Assembly (NCBI RefSeq): GCF_037975245.1
Contig: NC_092582.1
Location: 22,158,577-22,222,576, forward strand
Direction of reading: 5' to 3'
From: Apostichopus japonicus
Lineage: Eukaryota > Echinodermata > Holothuroidea > Aspidochirotida > Stichopodidae
Length of the DNA stretch: 64,000 nt
The notes under the pieces are model-generated. The model was given only the letters and a program-made list of their open reading frames with translations. It did no database searches and was not told the origin of the DNA. The position numbers and the translations under genes are program-made. This document shows positions 40,901 to 55,000 of this stretch, piece after piece. How positions within the stretch are numbered: the first letter of the stretch is position 1; each line of letters opens with the position of its first letter.

Positions 40901-42426
40901 GAAGAAATGGGAAAGGGATCATGTCGTAATGGACGAGAAAAGAAACACAAAGACACAGTATACTGTAAAACATTATTGTGCGTACCAGTCACATAAAAGA
41001 GTGAACCTCCCCCGACGACATAGAAACCTGCGCGAAGGTTTATTATCCCTATAAACGCTACATTAGATATCCAACGATATTTAACTACCATATATCAGCA
41101 GTATCTAACGGAATTCGATGACGATAAGCGAGGCTAATGCAAATATGATAGATGTTTGCGTTTTGCATTTTAGGCCTAGGCTTATATCACATACAGTCTA
41201 TATACGTGTGTCCGTTACTATGAATACATCAAGTGTATAGTATTTGATATCTTTGTGCGAGACAAATATGATGGCTGTTTGCGTGTTGCGTATGTTTAGG
41301 CCTCCGATATGAAAGAATGAGTCTGAACCTATATGGTTAACTATATTAACACATAATGTAGAGACATCTTGATTCCATTGATGAATCCCATTGATGAATG
41401 CACAACAAAGGCTATATATAGGAATTATGCAAGCATGAATCATATAGCCTATAGCCTACAGCTATACAAGACATCGTAGCGATAGTATATCATTTTTCAG
41501 TATATATACTAGGGCGTGTTATATCTTACAATTATCATGAACAATGAGTAAGACAGTTATTATGGACAGCGTGTCACGTGACCCTCATATCAAACCACCG
41601 AGACGTATTATTCTTGTACAATATATACGTGACCAATGCCTATATCAAGGTGATCTTGTGATTCACCATCAATCCGTTCATCTTCGCCTGCGATCCTTCG
41701 AGAGACGCCACGTCCACTATAAAGACAACGATCCACTTTCTATATGTGTCATAAATTAATCATAAAATCGCTCTTAATCAGGGATAAGCTAACGGTCATT
41801 CTCACTTTTGAAAGTTTGTGACAATGTCAGCGAAAATAAAAAGAAGGTCTTTGATAAAAACCGGCAGGAATTGTTTTGTTGAGAATATATGTGATAAAGT
41901 TCATCGATTCCGTAAAACTGACAGTATAGTATATCACACTGTCAGTACTGGTGTAAGGTGCAGCAATTTAAAATAGGAATGGCTATAGGAGGAAGTAGGT
42001 TGAAGTTAGCTTACACGACGAAGATTGAAGTATAGCCTACATGATAAGGATTATGATATTCATTACGGTGATTGGACGATTTACAGCATATAGGCCAACG
42101 TATGAAATAAGAGATGCTTAGCGCATATCTCTTTCTCAAGAATCATTTGCGTAAAATGAACACATATTAAATAGGATATATATATATATATACAGATATT
42201 ACTAAACCATTTTTTCCAGCATATAGCATACACATGAATTAATTTATCAACTTATAATTCAATGGAAAAGAAAAACTGCAAAAAAAAAATCATTTTTGTT
42301 TTGTCATTTCGACAGAATTAAATTGAATCTCTGAATCATCGTATTATAATGAAAAAAATCTACTTATTTGAGCTTAATTTCTTAACAAGGTTTATAATCC
42401 AGGCATTTTTTTTTATCTGTAGCTAC

Positions 42427-42430
<4 letters not shown>
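37913..42430. other. Non-coding stretch
   Basis: No supported gene. A short direct repeat pair (41141-41175 and 41264-41303; aatatgat-g-tgtttgcg ... ttaggcct) is the only structure seen. Confidence 0.5.

Positions 42431-42484
<54 letters not shown>
42431..42484. repeat. TA microsatellite
   Basis: Uninterrupted TA run. Confidence 0.95.
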
Positions 42485-42951
42485 CCTATATATGTATAGG
42501 CTATATATAGGTCTACATGTATATGACGCCTTTTCTTATCAGTGGCGGAGTTCCCACAAAGCCAAAGGGTATTAAAGCGGATATAATCACTTCTAATATT
42601 ATCTAACCTAAAATATTGAAATACTTAAGAATACTAAGCTAATTTTTAGAGGATTTAATCTGCAAACTGCAACCGTTATACTAAGTTTGTATTCTATATT
42701 TGTTGTTGGATATCTCATGAATTAATCCTGAGATAAATACAGACGCAATAATTTTAAGCTTCAGAGAATAAAGTTGAGATAAGATCCAGTGTGATCGTGC
42801 ACAGTATCTATGCGGATGGGATGGGTTGGCGGGAGAGAGAGATGGGGGGGGGGGGGAGTCTTTACGAGCGTAAAACTGTTCAGGGTACATTCCATACTAG
42901 TCTGCCATTTCCCTTTCCGCTCGAACACCTCACATACACACACACATATAT

Positions 42952-43251
42952 ATGAACGTATATGCAACTAAATACAAAGGCCAAATAATACATGACTGGA
43001 AGTTTGTCCTTGAATGTCGCAAGACTTTGATAAGGTCATATCAGCTTCAAACAAAATGGGAAGTGCGTTCTCTAAATTCAGATAATGAAATGAGAATAAT
43101 CGACACTTCAGTAGTATCAGAAATTCTTGACGAAAGTACCTGTTGTTTGGTATCAGATGGAAGTTCAATTCAGTTAACGGTAAAGTTAAAATACGATACG
43201 GGAGGGCTTTATCAAATACTGGAGATACAGTTTGATGGCGCTATTATCTAA
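42952..43251 (+). CDS. Unassigned 99-codon ORF
   Basis: An ATG-initiated ORF with soluble-protein-like composition: HDWKFVLECRKTLIRSYQLQ, then WEVRSLNSDNEM and a predicted beta-rich end LTVKLKYDTGGLYQILEIQF. No domain that I recognise, no neighbour to join to, and a CA/TA repeat directly upstream of the ATG. It may be an exon or a gene fragment inside a repeat. Chance is a real possibility. Confidence 0.25.
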   Translation: MNVYATKYKGQIIHDWKFVLECRKTLIRSYQLQTKWEVRSLNSDNEMRIIDTSVVSEILDESTCCLVSDGSSIQLTVKLKYDTGGLYQILEIQFDGAII

Positions 43252-43660
43252 TATAATTCTCAGTCTGTTCACACACATCCCATCAGGAGATCTTCGACAC
43301 ATACACTGGGTCTAATATGTTTGCAGTCAGCTATACTCGGAACTGAACATAGATACTTGTGGCATTGCACAAGCTGAAACAATAACCAATATCAACGTTA
43401 GATTTCGTATTTCTCAACAGTATTTCTATCAATCTCACGTTACTTTTATAAAAGCGTAATCAAACAAATTTGTAGAACTGGAGGGACGGGGGTGGGGTGG
43501 GGTGGGTGAGGGGTCAGAAGTCATGCCACTGAAAGTATACGGGGTAAATTGGAGGGAAAATGGAGGGTGTTTGGATGCAAAATGGTGCTATATTTAACTT
43601 TTGAAACAATCTTGAAGCACTGTCCACCTTTTAAGTCGTACCGCATGTACTGTACACTAA

Positions 43661-43689
43661 ATCTGTCTGTCTATCTGTCTGTCTGTCGG
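43661..43689 (+). repeat. (CTGT)n microsatellite
   Basis: Short run of CTGT with one CTAT variant. Confidence 0.8.
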
Positions 43690-43799
43690 TGTGGTGGGCT
43701 GGGGGTCCTGAGCTTCCTTGATGATATTCTCTTTATTTGTGACTGGGGGTGGGTGGAAGCGGTGGGGGGGGGTCCTGGTTGCACCACTGACGGTTAGAC

Positions 43800-45418
43800 T
43801 AATAAATAGGGCCTATTTGAAGAAACATCTCAACTTTATCATCAAGATGATTGATCAGAAAACGGCTTGCAAGTTATTATTCAGTGAAATGGCCATTACC
43901 AACTTAATTACACCAGTTCCGTAACAGAGTGAGTTTAAAATGTCAACAAGGTCCCCTCGCAAATGGCAGCTAATAGCTGTAATACAGAGAAAGTAATGGA
44001 GGTAGAACAAGAAAGCAATACTGATGGTCTGTACCGTTATACTGTGCGGGGGCTTTTTTTTTTACAGTTCGAAAGGCACAATTGAATATGATTTATCTGT
44101 CCGAAGTTTTCTCCTCTGTGGCGATCAAGGAAATAAAAACTTTTCCTCCCTTTGTGACAAAGCTGATCATCTGCCGTGTCAGCGAAATTTTGTGGAATAT
44201 CACGAACGAGGAGATAAGACAGTTTATATGTTTATCATTGGCTAAACTATGTAATGGATGTTTGGCATTATGCATTCAACATCCTTTCGTCTGGAATGGT
44301 ATACGAGAGGGTCGTTTTGCCTGTATAGGCTACTTACAATGGAGGACCACTTTATAGGAAAGATAAATCGTCAAAAATGGTCAACGCCTTCCGTGAAACG
44401 CTTACCATATCTTCCTCAGTTCTCTACTAAATAGAACATAAAGTAAACAACACTTTATCGCAAGTGTGTATTGGTTCAGTTACGTTGTTACGTCATCAAG
44501 TAATTTAGACCTTTACGTGATAATTTTCATTGGGTATATATACAGAGTATACGTCGGTTTGAGTAACGTAAGGAAAGATGTGTGCCTAATCCACAGTTAC
44601 AGCATATGAAATATAAAATAAAACTGTCGATATGAAATATTACAGATTGCTCTCTGTTATGTACAGGCCACCAATACACGTATATGTAATATTACGAATT
44701 AAAATACTGCCAATATCAACCAGAATGAAAAATGCATTGAGGTTTCGATGACTTCAGTGCACTAGACTTCTGGTTGTTAGTATAACCAGAACTAGCTGTT
44801 ACGATAGAAATGGCCCGAACCACCATTTTGCTACAATAACACTATGGCATGTTAAACACAGGTCAGTATACTGTACGTGGCTATACAAACCTCCACAAAA
44901 AAAAACCATAGCAAAAATTACAGATTGTTTTACGACAAAATTGATATTAGGAAGAAATTTCAGGTCCTGCCAAACACAGCATTCCAAATTATTCCAGTCC
45001 CTCACTTGTTTTTATATATTTACTATTCACCAGTGACAGTCACTGCGTGTTATGGACAACCGTGTTGTGAAGACCGGAGGCAACATAAACACGCTGAGGT
45101 TTCTAGAGGTAAAATTTTGATCTTTATCGGAGGGGGGGGGGGGGTGAATTTCGGCCTTGAAAAGATTTTGAAACATTCAAATATAAATACTGCAAAACTT
45201 GATTCTGTGGTCAGATATGATCAGAGTATCCTTAACTGTTTGTAGTTTTAGTGATATGAACTTTTTAGAAGTGTCGATGGAGAATGGGAATTGCATCTGG
45301 ACGATAATTTACATATTGTGTTCCGGTTACCCTTCACGCTTTACTGAAACTCTTTTTACTCGAAACCCGTGCACACTGAGCTATACGATAGTGTTCATGA
45401 CACATATGTTCATATATG

Positions 45419-45421
<3 letters not shown>
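43800..45421. other. Non-coding stretch
   Basis: Only chance ORFs without domains; a G13 run at 45132. Confidence 0.5.

Positions 45422-45515
<94 letters not shown>
45422..45515. repeat. TA microsatellite
   Basis: Uninterrupted TA run of about 90 bp. Confidence 0.95.
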
Positions 45516-45517
<2 letters not shown>

Positions 45518-47413
45518 GGCATCCCTATATATATATCACTATATATTATATGCATTACATTATTACTGCAAAACAAAATAGTACGCGCCAATTGATTTTG
45601 CCTGAAATTTACTTCACTTTACAACCATTTTAGAAGGTTAAGGACATGATTTGTGCTAAGACACAGTTTGGGCTTTCATTGCGACTCACTAATTTACTAT
45701 AAATCTATATATACAGTACAACGATAGGACATAATCACATCACCTCTGTGTACTATAGTATCGTACTTTAAATGTGTATGTAATTCTCCTACACCAGACC
45801 ATCAGCGTACATTCCAGGTAAGCCTCTTAATCCAAAGTACGCATAGATATCCCTCTCACCTGTGTCTAAGAAATACAATGTTGCACCAAACAAGTTTTAG
45901 ACTATTTCAACTCCAATCTCTCAGGCCCGCATTAAGCCATTTGTCGGCAAATGTCATATATACATTACAGAGCAGGTAAAGTGCATTGTGCCTGCACCGC
46001 AGTGTAAGTTCCAAACGTGACGTGTACATCAACACTCCCATTCCATGTGTTAATCTAAATAAATAGAACTTAAAAAGCCCGATGAAAAGATAGGTACCGT
46101 ATCCTCAAAGACTTCAAAAAGAGGGATAACTTGTTTAATGGAAAATATAAAAACAATAAGAGTAAGTTGTTGTTATTGTGATTATCGTTACCTTAGCGAC
46201 AGCGTTAATAAAAAAAATCGCCGCGATTCCTAGATTTTCGAGCATTGACTGTAAACGTTCTCTGGTGGGAATCAAATTCTGATCATCCCGGACGAGACGA
46301 TCTTTTGTTTCTCTTTTGTGAAGTAAATGACAGAACCAAGAGAGTGAATTGGTTGCCTATATATAGCGGCTGGACCCAAGTCTACTCAGCAACAAACAAA
46401 CATACAAACAAACATACAAAGAAAATAAAGTATAGGCCCATATGAAAGCTAGGACATTTACTACCAACCACCAAAACCATGGTATCCTTTCACCGAAGCC
46501 CATATACACCGATACTGTTGGTGTCGTGACCAATGCAATCCTAACATCTCTTGCAGGCAAAAAATGATTTATTGGTCATTTGGACCGCATTTGTCTTCCG
46601 CCAGCTCATCTGCTGAAGATGAATTGCACTAACCTACTATATTAACACATAAAAACATGGCATAGCAATGTTTACACAAAACAGCCTATACAATGACCGG
46701 GGTGATAAGTATAGGTAAACTTCCAGAGACTACACTATTGTGGGTATAAGGGACACAACAGGGGAACGTCTTTGGCTAATAGTAATATGAACAATTTGTA
46801 CGGTATTCCAAAGCGAACCATTTAAAAACATGAATGGAGGTCCCAGGGAGGGAGAGAGAGAGGGGGTTCATGATAGCATGAAGCACAGACAGTACTCAAT
46901 TGCCAGCCTGGATTGTCTGTCTTCAATAAAGCCATCATTCCAACTCGCGCAATTAATGTTCATCACGAAACCCCTCATCCATCTACCAAAATGTGGTAGG
47001 TCGGCAATATCTATCACTAAACTCTTCATTTGTACATTGAACTTCACCAGATCCCTTCAAAGGTTTTTTTTTTTTAATCTCTCAAGGTTTTCCTCTGATA
47101 TACTTGGTAAACCATCTTCGTCATCATCTTTCATATCTCTCTTTCAACATAGCCCCGAGTGTTTGTTGCTAGTATCGAGAGTCCTGCGTTTCAAGAACAC
47201 CCCGTGGGGATGGTGGAAACCACTTGGCAGTGAATAGCAAAAACAAACGAAATTCTCGACGATCGATGGAGGAGGAAGATGCAGCAGCGAGCATGGGACC
47301 CGTGAGTTCGTGGAGGGGCAAAGGCATAGTCTAGCGTTGATAGACCGAGTTTTCCACGAGAAAGTGTGTGGCATTTTTGAAGTGAATGAGAGATCCGAGG
47401 GACACACATATAA

Positions 47414-47416
<3 letters not shown>
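45516..47416. other. Non-coding stretch
   Basis: No supported gene. 46850-47400 is somewhat richer in GC, with a 135-codon ORF that has no domain or splice support. Confidence 0.45.

Positions 47417-47503
<87 letters not shown>
47417..47503. repeat. TA microsatellite
   Basis: Uninterrupted TA run. Confidence 0.95.
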
Positions 47504-47506
<3 letters not shown>

Positions 47507-50500
47507 CTAATGAGTGATAACACTATAGACAGAATCGATGCAGTCTATAGCCCGCAAGGTATATACATGATATTATGATTTGGTGTTGAATCTATTCGGG
47601 TAATTCACTTTTTGATTATTATAATTAAATTCAAATAAACGACTAGTGTTCATTCCTTTCAGTTAAGACGGATGGGAAATTTGGCACTTTTATCATGCAT
47701 ATACATGTTGAATATTCATGTTTATGTGGCTCACAACATTTTTAATCCAGTTATGGGTTCGTTTTCGCGATGTTCTTAAAATCGTCAAATCATCATTATT
47801 AGTAGGAGACTTGGATATTAATAATATCATACATCAGTTCTAGTACTTTTTTCGATATATTCACACAGAAACAAAACAGAATGGTTTTGCATGTACCCAG
47901 TGTGGAAGGTATTAGTGTTCACAAAGCAACACACCAAGACACCATGAAGGAAAGCATAAAACTACACGCGCCCTATACGAAGTTTTGTAGGATTCTATGC
48001 GACTGAGAACAAGACAAGTGATAGCCTACACTGGCTGCTATAGAAAACCAATAGTATATCTCATTGCGGCTCCCGACAGATTGTTAAGAAAAGATTGAAG
48101 AAAGTATTGGAAACATTGGTGGGAAACGTCATTTTATTGTAATGCTTGATTAGTTAAACGACTATGTCCATCGACAATTTAAAGGGGTTTGATGTAATAA
48201 TGCCGTATCCGATATCCTGACTCTCATCCAATATCCATGATCTTTCATCATTGCGATATCTCATGTATCAATGGTAGTATCAACTTATAACGAATTGTGG
48301 CACATCTCCATCAAAACCTACGCACGTTTTTCTTTTATTATTATTATTTTTGTTATCATCCTCTAAGATAACAATTTCCTTTTCCGTTCAATCCCCACCC
48401 CCCCCCCCCCCCAAGCACGAGGGAATCTTTTAAAATTACTGACATCAATCATAAAAAGCAGGCAGCGATGATGTCTTTTAACTTTTCGACGTTAATCATG
48501 CATGCAGTTAAGTTACCTGAGACGGATCTTAGGTCCAACCACCAAGGATGATAATGGACCTGACATCCTCCGTCGTAAATTCACAGATATCGTTATTTCA
48601 TTTTTCTACGCTTTTCTTTATTGGCTGTATACCCAGCATGAATAATTTGTCTTCATTAATGATAACAAAAAAAGTGAAGATAAAACGACTTCATGAGATA
48701 TCGATAATATACATCCAACTATTATTCATGACATCTATCAACTCGGGTGACTCGATATTCCCGCTATCTGTTCTTGTATGGAAACCCAAATAGGTCAGGC
48801 TCTTAACTTACATATATGAAAGGCGAAGCTTTATATGTAGCGGTATTTAAAACTCGGTACGGTTTTCAGTCTTCTGCTGGTGTTTGTCACATGTGATTTA
48901 CTCTTTACATCTATGCATATGCCATGAATAGCCGGGTAGTGCCAGATACATTGGAAATTTCAACCAAATGATCACGTGCCAAAAACTCTGACGTGGGTTT
49001 TGACTCGAAATTGCAAAAAACGATGGTCCAACGCGCCCGTTTATGTAGGCCTAGATGATACCTATTCTTTTCTATTGTTTTTATGTGTTTTAATTTTAAG
49101 TTTTCTGCTCATGGAAGCCTTAATGAGTAACGCGTAATAATTAAAGTCTCGGCGACTAGTTTATGTGTATATAGGCCTACACGAAAAACGGGCAGTTAAC
49201 ATTGACATTACAAGCTGTCCAGTAAATACTACATTGCCGCCATCAGGTTGTTAAAGGGTGACTTTACGCAAAAATGTCAGTATTGAAAATGTGATCGTCC
49301 AAGAAAAGAGAGACAATTGAGTGCTAGTTTAGTTTAGCTATTACGGTTTTCAAGATATTCAGCTTTAACATATGCTCAATCACTGGAATGCTCCTTTAAG
49401 TCTACATTGATGATGACGTCAGCTCCTCAGTATAGGCCTAATTGTTAACGTTAAACTTTTTGTTCTTTAAACTTCATATATAAAACGGCAGTGTAACCAT
49501 AAATGACATTCAACACCATTTGTCTTTGAAAAATGTGTTATTTGAGTCCAAAAAAGTCCTATATTTTCCTATCACGTGTACAATATCAAGCCGACTCACA
49601 ACTAATGCATTTGTCAATTATTAATTTTATTATTAAAAAAAAGTTTTACTTTTTCTGAAAACTAAACCTTCTCAAAACCACAAGAATATATTAACAGGTA
49701 TACAATGTTTCTGTAAAAAAGAGCGATTGAAACAAATTTGTCTTTCGATTCAAACTACAGGGGATTTTTTGCTGAGGCCCTACAGACACGCATGAGTCAT
49801 ATATTTATCAAAACTTTCAAAGAATTTAATATAAATAAACCATGTAGAAAAGTTACTGTTTAATAAGAGAAAATAAATTGCCATCACCTCGCACCTCACA
49901 GGATAGAAGGAGAGACAACACCTGCGTATAATCGTGACCAAAGGTTTCGATCGCTTTCAAGCAAATAAATTACCTCAACTTTCTCTTCTAATATAAATTC
50001 TGTAGTCTTCTTTCCTCTATTTTATTCTTGTTTTTTGTTATTTCTTAGCTTTTGATATAACTGAATGTTACCCCCATCAATTCTGTAAACTCCTGGGGTC
50101 AATATTCGTACAAAGAAAGAACCAAAATACTAAGGCTTAAAGTAAGCTAAGAAATTGACAAGTTACAGTTCTTTGCCAACAAAACGATCGTCAAATTTCT
50201 TATTGCATTTGGCTATGGAGATATATGTCTATACCAGGAGCAAAACGAAACTTACAAAGATTTGTTTCCCTTCAGATATGACTTTAAGGTACAAGGGTAA
50301 GTGTAGTTGACACATGAATAAACCGAAATAGCGTGAATGGTATGGTATGATGTCTGTGTTTCGTGTATCACTCACTATAGGGTGTTCTAAAATGCAGGGG
50401 TTTTTTTGGGTGGGGGGGGGGGGGACTGGATCAGTCATAACTTTTGGGACTACATCTGGCCGTGAGGTACGGTAACCATGGCAAGCGTTTTGTTGCATTT

Positions 50501-51440
50501 AAATCCAGCCGCGCAGTTTATATGTGTGTATACGCAGTACATGCGCAGTGGGCGCATTGTAAGCGCTCATTCATAGCTTTCGCTTGGCACATAATTTATT
50601 ATATCCAGTTATTGAGTTATATGTGATACGAAGGAGCAACGAACAGCGAGTCATTTATTTTAAGATATTTCAATATGTTTCTCTTTGGTCTCTCTCTCCA
50701 TTTTGTTATTTCTTCCTTTTAAAACTTTTTCAAATATGGTGCATTGTGTGCCGTAGTTCCGGGTCAGGTCAAGAGAAACGCAAGCACAAGTGGGCGTATC
50801 GCAGGTATTTATGGTTGGCCATCGTACTGATGAATATAGACAGACTAAAAAACACTTACTGTAAATATTTCAGTGACCTCTTTTTGAATTCGTAGATTGT
50901 ACCCAATTAAAATCTGTTTCATATATATTGGATATTGTTTACTGTTTACTGAGAGAATTGGTTGGCATCTGAACCGTTAGCTTAGCTATGGGAAGGCACT
51001 ATAGTAGTTTTAACGGAATATATAGGATGAAGGCGAGAGGTCAACATGGGAATGATCTATATTGGTGGCGTTCTGCAGTACTCCATAAAAGGACAAAAGA
51101 GGGGAGGTTTCTTATACAGACACCTTATCTCAGAAGGATCAAACCCTGTTGACATTTCAAATCTTCGTTTATCATCGCTGCATTCTAATTGGCAGAATAA
51201 ATTTCAACTCTTTTTACGACTAGGACAGTTTTCGACTCGACGAATGTAGCAAATCATAATTCCGTGATAATTGGGCAATTGCAAAAGGTTATCAAAACAA
51301 AGGGGTTGGGATGATCGTTAGGGGTCATCTTTTAATAGACACTCAGTGACTGGTTGACGATTGCAATCAGCTAGATGTTAAATGTCGTGTGAAAATAAGG
51401 CAATCGTAATGATTACTGGCTCAACTGTAGACAAATTTAC
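47504..51440. other. Non-coding stretch
   Basis: No supported gene; C15 (48398) and G13 (50412) runs. Confidence 0.5.
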
Positions 51441-52075
51441 TGTTTGCAAACACTGACATAACCATGTAAGGTATGTGCATTGTTTACGAACGCTAACATC
51501 GTCATAAAGCTGCATGTCCATCGTTTGCAAACATTAACATGGTCATATATCTATATGTACAATGTCTGCGAACACTAACATGGTCATACAACTGGATGCG
51601 CATCGTGTGCGAACACTGACATGGTCATATATCTATATGTACATTGTCTGCGAACACTAACATGGTCATACAACTGGATGCGCATCGTGTGCGAACACTG
51701 ACATGGTCATATATCTATATGTACATTGTCTGCGAACACTAACATGGTCATACAACTGGATGCGCATCGTGTGCGAACACTGACATGGTCATATATCTAT
51801 ATGTACATTGTCTGCGAACACTAACATTGTCATACAACTGGATGCGCATCGTTTGCGAACATTAACATGGTCATATAGTCATATGTACATTGTCTGCGAA
51901 CACTAACATGGTCATACAACTGGATGCGCATCGTTTGCGAACACTGACATGGTCATATCTATACGTACATTGTTTGCGAACACTAACATCGTCGTATAGT
52001 TCACGTGCATTGTTTGCAAACGCTAACGTGGAAATATAGCTGTATACGCAGCGTTTGCAAACACTTACATGGTCA
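51441..52075 (+). repeat. 41-bp satellite with 82-bp higher-order unit
   Basis: About 15 units of 41 bp sharing GCGAACACTAACATGGTCAT. In the centre, two unit types alternate (one with acaactggatgcgcatcgtg, one with atatctatatgtacattgtc). The 82-bp dimer repeats almost exactly at 51569, 51651, 51733 and 51815. Outer units are more diverged. Confidence 0.9.
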
Positions 52076-55000
52076 CAGGGCTGTAAATAAATCGAATATG
52101 TAATACACTTAAGAAGAATTTTGACCAGGTGAACCAGGACTAGATAGAGTAACAGTTCCCTGGATGAACTTTGCTTAATTTAAACAAATTCTGCTCGGAG
52201 ACAATTGATTATCGTTTCATATTCACGGTTTGGTCGTTACAATGCAGCAAAATGTTGGCCAGCGCAAACTCGCAATCCATTCGTGGATGCAGGTTCATGA
52301 GACAGGGTGTGACTTAAGTCTTAACATTTCCTCTTTTATAGTGGGGGAATAGCGGTACCCATGTAACTTCAATACATAATACGTAGGGTGGGAAACCCAC
52401 CGGTCTTCCTCCCTTGCACGCATGTATTGCAACTTTGAGGTTGTTTTGAGCGCAGATCACCGAGACCTGTCGCTAACTACGAAGGACCCATGCAATGTCA
52501 AATGTTCTTACACATCACTTTACGTCAGTTTGGATTATCTGTGGTGTTCCGATAAGCTACCTAATACTGACAACCTCAATGTGAACACTGACATCAGCAT
52601 CCTTGACTAGCATCATCGGGATAGATAACCCCTAACCCCACAACGCTAAGGGAATGCTACAAGAGATTTAACGGAAAGTGACGGTAAAGGTCTTGGTGTT
52701 TCTACGCCCACAGCGGCGCATCGCTTGGGGGCGTCTCGAAGTACCCTGAACATCGACAGGGTTTTCTTTTGCAACCGTGTGCCTTAGGCAAGGATATAGC
52801 TGCAGAGCCGGAAAAACGAGGAAGGTTAGCTAAATAGAGGGCTCTAAAGAAGGTGATAAAGGTTGTTGGCAAACAATGAAGATTGACTTTGACACGTGAA
52901 AGGGGGGAAGTTGATGGACCGTGCACCCTCGTGTAAATTGTTTAGTCAATGCAAAATTGAGATGACTTCAAAGATACAATACACCACTCTGTTAAACAAA
53001 AAAAAATATTACGTTTACAATGTACCTGAACGGCGGCATATTCTACTATTAAATGGCAGAGAGATGGTACAGGTATACATCGTATAAATTTTCTCAACAA
53101 AATTTGATCAAACTATTATCCAAGTTAGGCATCTAAGCAAGCAACAGATATATACTGAAAAAGAATATATATCTATATTTATATCTATATCTATATCTCT
53201 CTCTCTCAAGACAGCTGTATAACTGATGGGAACAATGCTAACATTTCATCTTCCGGCCATTTTGAATGATGAATTATGGGCCGATAACATACGCCCGCAT
53301 TCCTTCACACTCTCCTTGATGGCCAATTGATAAACTTTTATCCCTCGCAAACAGACTGAAAGGGTGAGCGAGGAACGCCGTTTGAGTCTTTATCAAGAGT
53401 CGATGATACTTGCTAATGATAAGAATTCAATAAACAATTGTGAAAAGGTTTTATTTAGGTCGCCATAAATTTTCGGTACGTTACTTCCTGGTAAAATTGT
53501 TTGTTAGTATGAGTCAAGGAGGGTAAATAGAGAGATAAAATAGTACTGACGGCGAGTCGGCACGCATGCGCACAATCGTCAACTGATGATAAAAGCCTGA
53601 AGAATGGTTTCAAGAATGTACGGATGCCAGTAGTGAACTCCTGGCCGAGAGACTTGTAGCATGTACAGGTCCATGAGTTTATATATGCTTTAATTACAGA
53701 AAGAAAAAAACAATATGCAAAAATATATAGAACCACTTTCACAAATTGTTTGTTCCAAATCATGATTAATTTTTTAGATTGTTGTTTTTATTGTTACACA
53801 AACGGCTTGCGTTGCCATTATTTAGCGTCGGCGAGTCAATGCATGTTCGGAATCAATGTTAAATGCCATCACGTGAAAACTCACCATGAAGACCGTAAAG
53901 TTGAAAGGTCACACAAGATGAACAGTTGGACAATAGTTTGACTCCAAACACTCAGGTCTGTGATCATATAATATAAATAGTATTGACCTTTATTACAATA
54001 CATGTAACAGGAAGAGTGTTTCATGGTCAATGAAACATTAATACACAAATCGACGTAAAAAAAAAAGACTGGCGCGTAATATTTTCAGGTATCCTCATAT
54101 AAGGAAGCAAGCAGGTAGGTTTTAGTGGTTCCCGCAAAGACAGAAAGTTAAATAAATAAGCCCAAACAGACCTTGTATATAGATGTCTCGGGTTGTTTAA
54201 AGGTTTTCAGTTTAAACAAACGTAAATCTGTGTGTCTGTGTTTATTCAGAGTGAATAGACGCTGGTTTGAGAAGTGGGGAAGCTTAGTGATACATGGTCC
54301 ATTAGCAGACGTGAGCCTCTTGACATGTACGTCCATACAGAATCAAGAGAGCAATGATATTAATTTATGTGCTTTCATTGTTTATTTATGACTTAACAAA
54401 ATGGATCTTTTGTTTTGATACATTTGACATCGCCGAATTCTTCATATATTAGCGACATCACGACATTCATGTGGAATGTAGGATCATGTCAGGTATTCTT
54501 GAAGAGGACAGTGAAGGTCTTTAGTCATTATAATGACATGTTAATCATATGGTGTCAAAGGTTAAACTTCTCTCTGCTGATTGGTCGAAGACTCTGCACG
54601 TGTTCGTATAGACGCATGCACATACACATATATACTCAATAAATACGTCTTCACAACACTTGACTAACTGTTGCACTGATTAGATATACACGATACGAAA
54701 GTTGAGTCATTTTTTATCAGATAAGGCAGACAGTTTAATCCTTTGAGTTACACTTATTTAATTCTATAACGAAAGTGTCAAGCAGTCACAATACTATCGA
54801 GGTTGACAGCTTTTTTTCAAAACTTTGTCAAATTTAGACTTTTAATTAGAACATTGTGTTTGTCATAACAAAATTTCGCTTAACTTTGGTTTTTCAGTTC
54901 CCTTAGCCCGCCCCCCCCCCCTTCCCCCCTTGTTTTTGTCACACCCTGATCGAATTTCAATAGGAGAACACGCTTAAAGATGTGAGTGAATATAAATTAA

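Noticed and set aside
42540..43789. Possible hAT element from CAGTGGCGGAG to a CCACTG end, spanning the 99-codon ORF
   Set aside because: Ends match over only about 10 bases and the 8-bp flanks (tttcttat and acggttag) do not match.
46830..47237. 135-codon ORF on the plus strand
   Set aside because: No domain, no splice context, and an equally long ORF overlaps on the other strand.
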